Shown here piece by piece: positions 35,220-47,714 of a stretch of 64,000 nucleotides of DNA. Position 1 is the first letter of the stretch. Each line of letters opens with the position of its first letter. The notes under the pieces are model-generated. The model saw only the letters and a list, made by a program, of their open reading frames with translations. It made no database searches and was not told where the DNA came from. The position numbers and the translations under genes were made by a program. This stretch comes from Blakeslea trispora (lineage: Eukaryota > Mucoromycota > Mucoromycetes > Mucorales > Choanephoraceae): contig JAIWNE010000052.1 of assembly GCA_025331445.1 (NCBI GenBank), positions 155,915-219,914 of the forward strand, given 5' to 3'.

Positions 35220-35692
35220 ATGTCAAAAGTACCTTCTGCAAGATTGGTCTTGCTTAAAGACTTGAAGAATTGTCAGATTGAAGACTCTGTTAGAATAACA
35301 GGCATGTAAGGCTATTTGAGTTATTTGTTTATATGACTCATACAACTATTCACTCACTCACTCTATCTTTGCGTCTGCTACTCAAGCTGGACTCGATATG
35401 ACTCAAACTCGAACATTGCAATAATACAGTACAATGATATAGAAGTTGAAATTGATGTTGACCAGACACAAGAACAAGTTTCATTTACTGACGGAGAGCT
35501 TGTTCAATGTCTAGGAGAAATAACAAAAAAAGTAAGACATGTTGACAAATGATATCAGAACTTGTCATACTGACAAAGCCTATTTAGACAAGCGAAGCTA
35601 TACAGGTTCGTGCAAGGATTGTACGTTCGGTAAATGCACTAGATATGGAATTGTATGAAAAAGCTGTTGAGCTAAGAAATAAAATCATTTGA
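35220..35692 (+). CDS. TEN1: TEN1-like OB-fold protein of the CST telomere complex
   Basis: Three exons: 35220..35305, 35387..35531 and 35588..35692, giving 111 aa. No single frame longer than 60 codons shows it, so it is easily missed. The order of features fits TEN1: N-terminal SARLVLLKDL, a strand-turn DSVRITGIWTRYD, a beta-rich middle (NIAIIQYNDIEVEIDV), ELVQCLGEIT, and the C-terminal helix VRARIVRSVNALDMELYEKAVELR. Human TEN1 has VKARVLTCVEGMNLPLLEQAI at the matching place. TEN1 partners STN1 (and CTC1/Cdc13) to protect telomere ends and aid lagging-strand fill-in. Size matches (about 100-125 aa). Small OB-fold proteins diverge fast, so the call rests on the C-terminal segment and overall layout. 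Confidence 0.75.
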
Positions 35693-35883
35693 GCTATCTT
35701 CTTCATCAAACAATGAAATCATTGGCCGAAAATAATCAGCTCAAAAAAAAAAAGAAGTGCCGAAGTTTCTCGGCATGTGTATCCTTTTCTTAGATATGCT
35801 GAGTCTTAAATTTTGACTTTTAAAACTGATCTCAATTTCTTCATTTTTCTCTTTTTCTTTCTTGTCTATTTAGTAGAGAAAAA

Positions 35884-37751
35884 ATGGGTAAAGGAAAGAG
35901 AGCTCATACAATCAGTATACCCAGTATACCCAGTATAAATCTGACTACACCCAAGTCTTCATCAGACCACTCTTATGCTCCCTCTAATTTCATCGGCTCT
36001 CTTTCTAAATCCACTTCCGAACAGACAACCTCCTTTGTCACCACCAACACTGAAAGATGGCAGCCTCCTCGCAAGCCAAAGATGAAATATGATGATCTCG
36101 AGCACAAGATGGAAGCTGCTCCTCTTTATGTTCTTGTTGGCACTTACCTCAATTATTTTGTTCTGATCCTTTTTGGTCATTTGCGTGACCTCATTGGCAA
36201 ACTTTTTAAGCCTCAAGAATACGCACACTTGAAAACAAATCAGGTTAGTCACTGTTTAGTCTTTCCTTTCCTTTTCTTTTTTTTTTGTTAACAATAACTT
36301 TTTGTTTTTTTTTGTTAGGGTTATGCTCCTCTTGTTTCAGACTTTGATAACTTTTATACGCGCCGTTTATATTTTAGAATCCGGTAAAGGAATAAGCTTT
36401 AAAAAGTGTATTACCTTAAAAAAAAAGGAAAAACTATTTACACTTTAAATTTTTATTAGAGATTGCTTTAATCGGCCCATTACTGGTGTTGCATCTAGAA
36501 CAGTTAAATTACTCGATCGTGTATCTGGCGATTTCAATAGAACTTTTCGATTGACTGGCACAACAACAGAAGCACTAAACTTTGCTTCCTATAACTATCT
36601 CGGGTTCTCTGACAACTCTGGCCCTTGTGCAGATGCTGTAGGACAAGCTACTTTAGATTTAGGCATTTCTGCAAGCAGCAGTCGAGCCGAAGCTGGCACA
36701 ACTAGACACGCCCAGGAGATGGAACAGATGGTGGCTCGCTTTGTCGGCAAAGAAGATGCAATGTGTGTAAGCATGGGTTTTGCTACTAATTCTACTACTA
36801 TCCCCGCTCTTGTTGGAAAAGGCTGTTTAGTCATCTCTGATGAATTAAATCACTCATCTATTGTCTTTGGTGTTCGCCTTTCAGGTGCCTCTGTCCGTGT
36901 CTTTAAGCACAACAACATGGAAGATCTTCGTGAGCTTTTGCGTGAAGTTATCTCTCAGGGCCAACCTCGTACTCATCGTCCTTGGAAGAAAATCTTGGTT
37001 ATAGTTGAAGGTCTTTATTCTATGGAAGGTACTATTGTTAACCTGCCTGAATTAATTGAACTCAAGAAGGAATTTAAGGTAAGAAACTTTTTTTTTTTTA
37101 ATGAAGACTAAATTTGGGTTATTTGATTAGTTTCATCTCTATGTGGATGAAGCTCATTCTATCGGTGCTCTTGGCGAAAATGGAGGTGGTGTTTGTGATT
37201 TCTATGGCGTTGATCCTGCTGATGTTGACATTCTTATGGGAACATTTACAAAATCTTTTGGTGCTGCTGGTGGTTACATTGCTGGCGATAAGGTTATTAT
37301 TGATCACCTTCGTTTGCGTAACCATGCTTATAACTATGCTGAGCCCGTTTCTGTTCCTGTTGCCCAGCAAGTTATTACTTCCATGAAAATAATTTGTGGT
37401 GAAGATGGTACTGATATTGGTCGAAAAAAGATCAAGCAGCTTGCTGAAAACTCCGTTTACTTTATTGAGCGCTTGCGAGAAATGGGCTTTATTGTATATG
37501 GCGATCAAGGCAGCCCTGTCATACCTCTCTTGCTATTCAACCCAGCCAAAATTCCTGCTTTCTCTCGTGAGCTTTTGAAGCACAACATCGCCATTGTTGT
37601 TGTAGGATATCCTGCCACACCCATTATTACTTCTCGTGCTCGCTTTTGCTTGTCCTCTGCTCATACTAAAGAAGACATTGATAGAGCTTTGGATGTCATC
37701 TCTGAAGTTGGCGATACTTTGCTGCTTAAAGTCAGTGAAGTAGCCAAATAA
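35884..37751 (+). CDS. LCB2: Serine palmitoyltransferase subunit 2
   Basis: Exons 35884..36243, 36319..36383, 36460..37078 and 37131..37751 give 554 aa. One N-terminal membrane segment ([16 protein letters not shown]) precedes the alpha-oxoamine synthase fold. [38 protein letters not shown] and the PLP-lysine motif [12 protein letters not shown] (Lys about 389) are present, so this is the catalytic LCB2/SPTLC2 subunit rather than LCB1. It joins serine and palmitoyl-CoA in the ER as the first step of sphingolipid synthesis. The N-terminal 80 residues are Ser/Thr-rich. The gene lies about 17 kb from a sphingomyelinase-type gene, but nothing suggests a cluster. Confidence 0.95.
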
Positions 37752-38941
37752 TTCTAAGCTTTGATACTTTCTATTTATTGTTTACATTGTATACTCCTTA
37801 TATCTACATCATTGCATACGCTCTAATACCTTTGTTTTCTTCTCGAACTGCAACAATAACTTCGCATTCCTTTACATACATCATTCACTCGTAAAAAATA
37901 ATGTACACATAAATACATCACCCTCTTAATATGGAAACAATTTGAGTTTCTATTTCTGTCTTTGCCTAAGTGCATTTGTTGTAAATGTTAAAAACACTGT
38001 GCTCTTATCAACACAGCAAATGGTATTTGCTTTGACAGTTTATGGGGGTTTAATGGTTTGAGCTGCCAAGCAATATAGCAACATTCATCCTATAATTAGC
38101 TTTGGCTTATTTTAAGATAAGACTAAACGCAACTTTGTACCAAAAATAACTGAATAAGCTATTCTTGCAAAACATTAAGCCATTTTCAATAAAAAAAACC
38201 CAAATTGAATTTTGTAAGACTAGGGTTCATAATAGAGAAAATTTGCTGCTCAGAGTATAAGGAAGCTGGACCTCATGAAGGGTATAGTTTTAAAAGAAGA
38301 TGTCAACAGAAAGGATAAGGCAAGAGTCTATGCCTTGAGATTCGATGTATAGTCTGGCCTTTCAAAGCCAAGGTATATTTTGAGCGAGAAAGAAGATATT
38401 CTACCTGTTTTGATGTTTATAGTGAATATCGCGATGATATCATCCTTGGTTTCAGATCAAATGAGCTATACTATTGAAATAACTAAAAGAGGTTTGCATC
38501 TACTGAATGAAGTTGTATACTACTCGAGTTGGTTTGTATTTCCAGCTGTAAGAACAGTTGCATCGTTCTGATAAAAAATCTCTATGTTTTCACAAATAAA
38601 AATGATATCAGACAGGGCCAGTTCATAGAAAGAGGTAAAAATACAGGTACTTTGTTAACACCAGTTCGTGCAGTCTCTGTTTGATGACCTATTCAAGTTC
38701 AAATGGTTGATGAATTGCACAAAAAACAAACGAAGGAAGAATAATATGGTTTGGATAAGTTTTGCACAAAAGACAGTTCATCAGATCCGTAACCCATAGG
38801 ATTAGCAGACATTGTCACAAACATCTGATCTATCATTTTCTAGTAAAAATTACTCGAGAGAAGAAAAACTGTTAACTTCTTTTTGAGAGTTTTTTTTATG
38901 AATAAGATCAGAAGTACTTCTTCAGTGAATACGAACTGCAC
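37752..38941. other. Intergenic spacer
   Basis: It holds the 3' flank of LCB2, then unassigned AT-rich sequence up to the dispersed repeat. No gene is supported. Confidence 0.5.
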
Positions 38942-39334
38942 GTCTTACTATCCTCTTCCCTTTTACAATGACCTTTCAATCTTTCTCGTCAGAAGGACAT
39001 ACTTTATAGCTATACTGTCTTTCACCACCCTAATGATAGCAGCAATCATGCTTCCTATCATATAAAATAAGGCAATGCTATACTCACTTCATAACCTCTT
39101 TTATTCATCATAAAAACGACTCTATCTGTCCTACTTTTTGAGGGCAATGGTCAGCCGACGAGAAGAGTTTGCATTTGTTGACTTTAGACAGAACAGGTAA
39201 TAACCTAGAAAGTTAAAGCGAATGTGCTTTACTAAACCAAAACTCACTTTGGTTATCTTCTTTCTTCCTGTTGAGATATTCTATGACTGAGATCATATTG
39301 AGGCTTTACTCACATATCACTTTTTGGGAACTCC
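38942..39334 (+). repeat. Dispersed repeat, copy 2
   Basis: This is the partner of 12165..12552 in opposite orientation, about 97% identical by manual comparison. It lies about 210 bp upstream of the Sec14-like start codon. It has no ORF. Flanks on both sides differ from those of copy 1. Confidence 0.9.
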
Positions 39335-39542
39335 AAACGACTGGTTTGTACGAATCTAGAAAACTGGTATCACAAAAAGCAATATGTTGAGACACGCATA
39401 CACATTGATAGTCTTTAAAAGACCGACCTTGTTATAAGTTGAACACAGTAAACCCCTTTTATTTCTTAATTTACTTTTTTTAATTTGTTTTTCTTTTCTT
39501 TGTCCTCTCGCTCAAACAACAGAACAAATACACTATATTAAC

Positions 39543-40834
39543 ATGGTACCTGAGCAAAAAGCAGCAAAGATTCAGCAACTAAGAGAAGAGTTTGGCGAAA
39601 CCAAGTATGCTTTAGAAGACGAGGTAAATGATAAAGCTAGCTAAAAACAACACATCATACCATTCAATCTCTAATTGAATTTTAGTACCTTGAGCAATTT
39701 CTTATTGCTCGTAGTTGGGATATAGTAAGTAGCATACTTGTATACCTCTTATCCATCATACATTCATTGAAGACGATTGAATAGACGCAAGCAAAAGAAC
39801 AGTTGATGAAGACGTTTGAATGGCGTGAAAAAAAACACATTAACTTGTATCCAGTAGCAACTAAGGAGAACCAGTTGCCAGTCCTGTATGCAGTACGTGG
39901 CTTCAATTCAGTACCCGACAGCAATTTAGAGTCCTTGCCTGGCCTTTCAGAGTCAGTCATCCGAGTCAACAACTATATGGGAGGCTCTTGTCTTCACAAG
40001 GTAGATAGAGAAGGTTGTCCTATTTATATTGAACGACTGGTAAGTCAGATCTTATAGAAATACACACATACACACAAATAAATTATATATTTCTCATTAG
40101 GGCCTTCATAAAGCAAAGGAGATTGCAAAGCATTGCCAGACAGAAGAAGTGCAAGAGTATCATATTGGATGTAACGAGTTTTTGCACCGTGTCATCATGA
40201 AAGATTGCTCCAAAGCAGCTGGTCGTCATATCAACCGAGAAACAATTATCTTTGATTGTACAGGCATGGGTTGGCATCGTAAAGTATCAAAACACGCCCA
40301 TTTTTCTTAAATGATGATGCTAACATTGTCTGATAGAATTACATATGCCAGCATTAAACTTTATTCGCGCCATCGCTGATTGTGATCAACAATACTATCC
40401 AGAGACCCTCAACAAGTTCTTTTTAGTGAATGCGCCTGGTGCATTTGTCTATGTTTGGAAGATTGTTAAAGCATGGCTTGATCCAGGTGTAAGTAATATA
40501 TTATCGGAGAGGGATAGCTAATTTACAAAGACTTGTTTAGACCATTGCCAAAATTCAAATCTTAGGCGCTGACTATAAAGAAGCCTTACTAAAGCAAATT
40601 GCCCCTGAAAATTTACCTTCATTTCTTGGTGGCGAATGTACCTGTGACCATATGGATGGTGGCTGCGTGCCTTCTCAAATCCTCAAAAACACAAAGCCTT
40701 TGATAGCTCAAGAATATAACGATAAGACGATTACTCCTTACAATGTGGAGATCATGACTAAAGCCAAAACATCTGCTGTCATGCAGGGATCTCCACTGTA
40801 CACAACTCTCAAAGAAACAACTCAAGAAAAATAA
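39543..40834 (+). CDS. Sec14-like CRAL-TRIO lipid transfer protein
   Basis: Six exons: 39543..39623, 39686..39724, 39785..40039, 40101..40278, 40337..40488 and 40541..40834, giving 332 aa. A CRAL-TRIO-N region (LEQFLIARSWDITQAKEQLMKTFEWR) is followed by the lipid-binding core (CPIYIERLGLHKAKEI, TIIFDCTGMG, YYPETLNKFFLVNAPGAFVYVWKIVKAWLDP, PENLPSFLGGECTC). The YPE and NAPxxF phrases are typical of Sec14 phosphatidylinositol/phosphatidylcholine transfer proteins acting at the Golgi. The phospholipid-binding glutamate and lysine seen in Sec14 could not be checked position by position. The acidic DHMDGGC patch after the core is usual. Confidence 0.9.
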
Positions 40835-40924
40835 AACGCATACACGCACATACATAAATACATAAAGCCGATTGTCGACGCCATAAGGGTGGGGTTGTTT
40901 TTATTTTTTGTTGATTAAACAAGT

Positions 40925-41360
40925 TTAGTCGAAGAGACCTATGAAAGAGGAAAAAATCAATAAACAAGAAATAAAACAGGTCAATGTCAAACTTTACCGA
41001 AACCCATGTCATCATCGGATTCTTCCTTTTCTTCGGCCTTTTCTTCTTCGGCAGGGGCATCAGCAGCACCACCAGCGGCAGCACCACCAGCAGCGACAGC
41101 AGGACCAGCACCAGGAGCACCAACGTTTAAGAGGAGAGCCTTGAGGTCTTGACCAGCGAGAGCCTTAGCGTAGAGAGAGAACCAAATGGGTTCAACTTCA
41201 ATACCGGCAGCAGCGACAAGAGTTTGAAGCTTGTCAGCCTATATATATAAAGTAAGTCAAGCTCTGATGTCGATGATGAATTCTAAATAGTTACAGTGAT
41301 CTCAATGTTGTCATCTTCGAGGATGAGGGCAGCGTAAACAACGGCAAGTTCAGCAGACAT
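40925..41360 (-). CDS. RPP1: 60S acidic ribosomal protein P1
   Basis: Three exons: complement(41295..41360, 40998..41238, 40925..40938), giving 106 aa. [22 protein letters not shown] and [27 protein letters not shown] match P1. An Ala/Gly-rich hinge leads to the acidic tail [13 protein letters not shown]. The last four residues come only from the tiny third exon of 14 bp. Without removing the 59-bp intron the protein would end DMGFGKV. P1/P2 form the ribosomal stalk that recruits elongation factors. Confidence 0.95.
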
Positions 41361-41892
41361 GCTATAGATAGATAGAAGATTAAGTGGTTAGATTCTATGC
41401 CAAACACATGTTTGATGCGATATTGAATGGATGGATTACATACGCGCAACGGATGGATGTGATGTGAAGGAGGGCGAGATAGGGTCAAGAAGATGAGGTT
41501 ATCTTTTGAATTGGGCCGAGTTTGCATGTTACACACACACCATTTTAAATCTGCATTTTTTTTTCTTACTACCGGATTTAAAAAGAGAGAGAAAAAAAAA
41601 AGCTTGCACTTTTTGGGGGGAGTACTTTATTGGGGGGGATAAGAAAACGGGATGAAAAAAATAAGCTATTCACAACTACAATCTTGCACTACCAAACCTA
41701 ACGAAGCTACAGTCAATTTCCGTACTTTTTCTTTTCCTCCTTGAGGTACATAGTGTGCATTAATTCAGATGGTTTGAATTTCTATGTGTGAACAATCCAA
41801 GAATTGAGTCTCAATTGCTTGTCCAGTCACTCGGCCAAAAAAAAAAAGACTTCACATATTTTTTTTTAAGTCTTTTTTCCAGATCAATTGTC
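41361..41892. other. Divergent promoter region
   Basis: It lies between RPP1 (minus) and the Has1 helicase gene (plus), two growth-linked genes that may share upstream control. It holds A-runs and a G-run (41630-41638). No motif can be named with confidence. Confidence 0.5.
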
Positions 41893-43594
41893 ATGGGAGA
41901 AATAAAGAAAAGACAACTTGCTTCTGATCGCTCAGCTACGGCCAAAAAGCAAAAGAAAGAAGAGGGAGCTGACCAACAAATGGCTGGTCTCAAGACAGAA
42001 GAGCCTCAAGAAGGGATCACAGTCAACTATGACTTTGACTCTTTGGACTGTTGTGAGCGAACAAAGAATGCTATCAAAGAACTGGGTTTCCCCAAGATGA
42101 CTGAAGTTCAAGCTCGAACCATTCCTCCTTTGATGGCTGGCCGGGATGTTCTCGGTGCTGCCAAGACAGGTTCCGGTAAAACCTTGGCTTTCTTGATTCC
42201 AGCTATCGAAATGCTCTACCGTCTCAAGTTTAAGCCAAGAAACGGTACTGGTGCCATTATTGTATCGCCTACAAGAGAACTTGCACTTCAAATCTTTGGT
42301 GTTGCCAAGGATCTGTTAAAATACCATCAATTGACATTTGGTATTGTGATTGGTGGTGCTAACCGTAAGGCTGAAGCTGACAAGTTAATCAAAGGTGTTA
42401 ATTTGATTATTGCTACTCCTGGTAGATTGTTGGATCATTTACAAGTAACGTAAAGACAATAGCTCCATTTGAAGCCATCTAATCGAATCGTACCTCTCTA
42501 TTTCCTGTAGAACACAAGAGGTTTTGTTTTCAAAAATTTAAAGGCATTGATTATTGATGAAGCAGATCGTATTCTGGAAATTGGTTTCGAAGACGAAATG
42601 CGACAAATTGTCAAGATTCTACCTTCAGACAGACAAACCATGTTATTTTCAGCCACTCAAACTACCAAAGTAACGGATTTGGCCAGAATTTCATTAAAGA
42701 AGGGACCGCTTTATATCAATGTGCATGAAAACAGAGATACATCAACAGCAGATGGGTTGGAACAAGGCTATGTTGTTTGTGACTCAGATCGTCGTTTCTT
42801 GCTATTGTTTACTTTTCTCCGAAAGAACATGAAGAAGAAGGTGATTGTGTTCTTTTCCAGTTGTAATTCTGTTAAATACCACGCTGAACTCTTGAATTAT
42901 ATCGATGTTCCTGTTCTATCTCTTCATGTAATGTTTCATATTATGACTGTTTGAAAAAGAATCTCCTTATTGATTGGATCAATTATAGGGTAAACAAAAG
43001 CAACAAAAGCGTACAAACACTTTCTTTGAATATTGTAATGCTGAAAGAGGTATTTTGCTCTGTACCGATGTAGCAGCAAGAGGTCTGGATATTCCTGCAG
43101 TAGATTGGATTGTTCAATTTGATCCACCAGATGATCCTAGAGATTATATTCATCGTGTGGGTCGAACTGCTCGTGGCTCAAATGCTCAAGGCAAGAGTTT
43201 GCTGTTTTTGTTGCCTAGTGAACTCGGCTTTTTGAGGTATCTAAAGCATGCCAAGGTCCCTCTGAATGAATATCAATTCCCAGCTAATAAGATTGCCAAC
43301 GTTCAAGGCCAACTTGAAAAACTGATTGACAAAAATTATTACCTCAACCAATCAGCCAAAGACGGTTATCGATCTTATATCCAAGCTTACTCTTCTTTCA
43401 GCTTAAAAAAGATTTTTGATGTAAATAATTTAGATTTAGCTAAAGTAGCCAGAGGTTTTGGTTTTGCCACACCGCCCAAGGTGAATTTAGGAACCATCAA
43501 GCAAGCCAAGAACCAAAAGGAAGAGGAGGAAGATGATGCAGTAAAGACAGAAGGAAAACCCGAATCTAAGACAGCCAAAAAGAACAAGAAATAA
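41893..43594 (+). CDS. HAS1: ATP-dependent RNA helicase Has1 (DDX18)
   Basis: Exons 41893..42444, 42511..42927 and 42989..43594 give 524 aa. The ATG at 41893 follows a long in-frame lead that is not needed. DEAD-box motifs appear in order: the Q motif region [35 protein letters not shown], then [22 protein letters not shown] and HRVGRTARG. The C-terminal segment ([34 protein letters not shown]) is specific for Has1/DDX18. It acts in nucleolar processing of both pre-40S and pre-60S ribosomes. The ends are rich in Lys and Glu, as usual for this family. Confidence 0.95.
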
Positions 43595-43776
43595 AATAGA
43601 ATTCTTACCGTGTGAAATAGATTCCAAGCGTGGGGTTGGGAGAGAGAAAAGTAGAATTTGGAGTATGTAAGCTTATTTAATTTATTTCTTTTTTTTTTTT
43701 TTTTTGCTAGAAGAAACAATAGTCTTCTTTTTTTCTTTTTTCTTTCTTTTGTTTTCTGTCGTATTCTAACCATAAT

Positions 43777-45234
43777 ATGAATACAAATTCATATACTACT
43801 CAGTTATGTTTTGCTCATGCACTATCAATCGTACGCGCGATCCCGCCAGACAGCACTTTACAACCTACTGCAGCAGATAAACTTCGGTTCTATGGTTTAT
43901 ATAAGCAAGCAACCGAAGGCGATCTCAATATGCCAAGACCTTCTTCAAAGCAAATTGTAGATTATGCAAAATGGTAAGAAGAAAGTTAGTATTATTAACT
44001 CTTCTTCATCCCTTTTTTAAAATCCTGTTTTCTTTTCCGCTTAGGAAATCATGGCATCGCATGAAAGGTTTGAGTCCTATTGAGGCACAGCGACTCTATG
44101 TTGATTCCCTCATACAATTGTTAGCAGAGGTAACAGTGGTTCCCTTTTCTTTTTTTTTTACTGACGCTCTATAGACACAAACAATTATCTAACTCTTTAT
44201 ACAAGTTAATTCACAGATACCCTCATCATCCTCAATCAGACTTTCTTAAAGACGCTTTAAATGAATTACAATTTGATGAGCAGAATACCCAATTGATTGA
44301 GGAAGAAGGTAAACAATCAGTAAACTCCTGTTTTGCTTGGGCCTAATTTGACAGCTACCTTTTGTTAGATTCATTCCAGGATGCTTATGATCCTGCTGAG
44401 TTTGAGCTGCAAGAACATTTCCTAAATCACTTTGAAGCAGATCAATTGATGAACGAAAATGTTCTTCTCTCACCCCCTGCTTCGTCAACTCAATTTTCAT
44501 TCAAGTCGCCGCACCGTTATAGTTTTTCTAGTGTAAATGCAACTGAATATCCTTTGACACCCATTGCTTCTCCAGGTCATCATTCACATACGGGACAATG
44601 GGTTCAAGGTCAAACAGAAAAACAACCAAAGACACACAGGATGCCTATTGAAATTGATACAGTGTCGGAAACAGATGTTTTGGATAAAGAGGTAGCCAAA
44701 GTTACTTCAAACTTATCACTGTCTTCACCTTACGGTTCTCTCCCGGTTTCTAGCAACCATGAGATCAAGAAAGGCATTCGACCTTCGCCGAGTCAAAAGA
44801 CAAGCTTGCGAAAAAAGAGCAGAGCTACATCTTCATCTACTACTCACACAAATCCTTCCGAGCCTCTATCATCGTCGTCATTATCATCTTTATCATCGTC
44901 TTCAGCTTCGTCTGATAAGCAGATATCCAATAGAGCAATCGAAAAACTTCAAACAGAACTCACTGCCTTGACAGAGCAAATGGATCAACTCCGACGCAAT
45001 ATTAAGACAAAAGAAGAACGAGATCGTCGACTTCGAAGGAGTCCTTGGTATGTCTTTCAGCTTTTGGTGAAGCACTTGGCAATCAATTCGGCTATTTCAT
45101 TGATTGTTTTTTATGTTCTCTGGAAGCGCAAGTCACCATTAGCAGATAAGGTGATTTGGTTATTGAGACCATGGATACAGAATGTAATTCGCAACATTTT
45201 GCGTAAAATTGTTTTCTGGAAAGTTACAGCTTAA
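43777..45234 (+). CDS. Acyl-CoA-binding protein with C-terminal membrane anchor (ACBD4/5-like)
   Basis: Exons 43777..43973, 44045..44129, 44206..44308 and 44369..45234 give 416 aa. The N-terminal ACBP domain (about 1-95) has PTAADKLRFYGLYKQATEGD and WKSWHRMKGLSPIEAQRLYVDSL, the acyl-CoA-binding helices. A Ser-rich disordered region follows, then a coiled coil (about 315-345: KLQTELTALTEQMDQLRRN) and one hydrophobic helix (AINSAISLIVFYVLW) near a basic C-terminus. This layout matches ACBD4/ACBD5, which tether peroxisomes to the ER and feed very-long-chain acyl-CoA. The third exon's acceptor is uncertain. The first AG (at 44173-44174) breaks the frame, so I used AG at 44204-44205, which keeps phase. 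Confidence 0.86.
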
Positions 45235-45610
45235 AGGCACTTTGTTTTTCTTTCTTTTCATGGGAAATTCATCCAAAGTATACAATGGAAGATGATCTTA
45301 TTACTATTACATGGACATACACAAATGCCCCCCCCCTTTTTTTTCTATTTATTCCAGGTTGAACAACACACATGATAACGTCTCAACAATGCCATTCAAA
45401 CTACAAGGCATATGCCTCTTGCTTCTTCTTCTTTTTTTTCTACACAAACAATATATGTATGCATGTATAAATTACCGTTTCTGTATTTGGTGTCTTTTTT
45501 GGCTTTTTTTCTGTCTTTACATTTATTTATTTTTCTTCATTTTTGCTTACCATAATTACACATTTCCAAGTGCGGGTGTGCGTACATTCGTGAGTTTGTG
45601 TATAAAAGAA

Positions 45611-47714
45611 ATGTACAGTGTTCAGTCCTATTTTCTCCTTCTTTCTTTTCTTTGTTTCATTATTCTCTATATTCTACTTCTTACTATGCCCGGTACATCA
45701 TGTCCAGATTATTCAGTGTATATTTAGAAAAAAATCCCCTAAAAAATGCTCCTAATATATTCTTGCTTTAGTTATTCAAAGATATTTCATGGTCCAGCCA
45801 GCGGCGGAGGACTTAGTCTACCTTTTCAAAGACCAGTAGATGCCTGTAGAAAGTTTACAAGTAGTGTCATTGAATCTGTCATTTCCGATATTACGTCAAA
45901 GGTACATATGTCTGTTGTACCACCCGATCCTAGGAGGCGGCACTACTAAATCTTTTTTTTTCTTTTAGATAGCCAACTTGGATTTGGCCCGATTGTTTGA
46001 AAATACATTTCCAAACACGTTGGATACAACTATTGAGAAAACAGCTTGTTTGTTGCCTCAAGACGACTGTCATCCTCTTTCCTACATCATTACAGGAGAT
46101 ATCAATGCCATGTGGCTGCGTGACTCTGCAAACCAACTGTTGCCTTATGTTGATTACATTAAGCAGGATGGAGGTTTGAAACGTTTGTTTTTAGGTGTTA
46201 TTTACATGCAAGCTCAGTTTATTACCATGGATCCTTATGCAAACGCATTTAATCAACCAAGAGATATAGATGCTCTTGCGCAACACATTCGATCTTCTTC
46301 ATTTTCTAAACGAAGTGTAAGCTTAAAAGACGGAGGTAAAAAAAAATTGAAATGATCTCATTTTGCTTCCTCAGTTTCTTTGTATTCATTTGTGGCACTT
46401 ATAGTGTTTGAAAACAAGTGGGAGATAGATTCGCTTGCTTCGTTTATGGGCTTGTCATATCAGTATTGGACACAGACCGGAGATAGTTCTTTTGTAAACA
46501 GCAATGTCTGGGTAGATGCTGTTGATTCTATTCTTGCTACCATCAAAGCAGAACAAGCACCAACATTCAATATAACTACAGGTATACTTTTTAGGATAAG
46601 AGGAAGAGAAAATAGACGAGCTTTTTTTTTTATTCATATTCTCTAGAATACTAACTTGTTATTTCAAAAAAATACAAACTGTATGTTTGCCTTAAGGCGA
46701 AGTGCTTGACGCTCCATATACTTTTTCTCAAATGGCCGATAGACCTACAGAGACACAATTTGTTGATGGTCGTGGTCAACCTGTCAGGTATACCGGTTTA
46801 GTTAAAAGCTTGTTTCGGCCATCTGACGATGCAACTGTGTTTCCTTTTTTTATACCCGGAAATGCCATGCTATCAGTCGAACTAAATCATCTATCTCAAC
46901 TGCTGTCATCGTCTACTGCAAGAAACAGCAGCAAAATTCAAAATATAGCATCCGAAGCATCGCGTCTTTCCAAATCCATTAAGGAAGCAATATATAAATA
47001 TGGTTTGGTAAATCACCCCGTGTACGGTCAGGTGTTTGCTTGTAAGTCTAAAATGGGGGATAGTAGAAACGTATAGACAAAGAGATTTAACAAGAAAAAC
47101 GAATAGATGAAGTGGATGGCTATGGTTCTACTCTGATAATGGACGATGCAAATATACCTTCTTTATTGTCTTTAAGCATGCTTGGGTTTGTGGATCAAAA
47201 TGATACCATTTATCAAAATACTCGAAAATTAGTCTTGTCTAGTGATAATCCTTATTATTTCTCGGGCCCCCGAGGATCTGGTACAGGAGGACCCCATGTA
47301 AGCAAAAAGCCGAGAAGAGAGAGAGAGAGAGAGGCTAATTGGTCGTGTTACTCTATGCTAAGAAATTGTATACATGATAGATTGGTTTGAACTATGCTTG
47401 GCCAATGTCTCAAATTGTTAGAGTATGCCATAAAAAACAACAACCAATCAGTGTACTAATTGCATCTTTGTCTGGTACTTTCTTAGATACTTACTTCTTC
47501 CAATGATCAGGAAATCATGGAAGCATTGAACATCATACTTGAATCAACAGACAACACTGGCCTGATACATGAATCCGTGAATGTTTTTCACAAGTGGGGC
47601 GGAGACAATGATAGTGGTTATACACGCTCTTGGTTTGCTTGGGCAAATGGTCTTTTTGGACAGGCTATCCTAAAGATCATGAAAGAACGACCTTATCTTT
47701 TGACTAAGAAATAA
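45611..47714 (+). CDS. GH125 exo-alpha-1,6-mannosidase
   Basis: Eight exons: 45611..45717, 45772..45901, 45969..46335, 46405..46581, 46697..47041, 47107..47297, 47381..47422 and 47487..47714, giving about 528 aa. The N-terminus is a short signal or anchor (FLLLSFLCFIILYILLL) followed by TSCPDYS. Family segments are RPVDACRKF, YIITGDINAMWLRDSANQLLPY (metal-free GH125 acid), FENKWEIDSLASF, TGLVKSLFRPSDDATVFPFFIPGNAM, YGSTLIMDDANIPSLLSLS, GPRGSGTGGPH, NYAWPMSQI and GYTRSWFAWANGLFG. It trims alpha-1,6-mannose from N-glycans or mannan in the secretory path. The start is the Met nearest a good signal peptide. Earlier Mets exist in frame. The 46335 donor could instead lie a few codons upstream. Confidence 0.88.

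Noticed and set aside
41010..41130. Plus-strand His/Gln-rich frame opposite the P1 gene
   Set aside because: It is the antisense of the Ala-rich hinge and acidic tail of ribosomal P1.
44175..44205. Frameshift in the ACBD5-like gene
   Set aside because: Using the next acceptor (AG at 44204-44205) keeps phase, so no mutation is needed, though the skipped bases also look coding.
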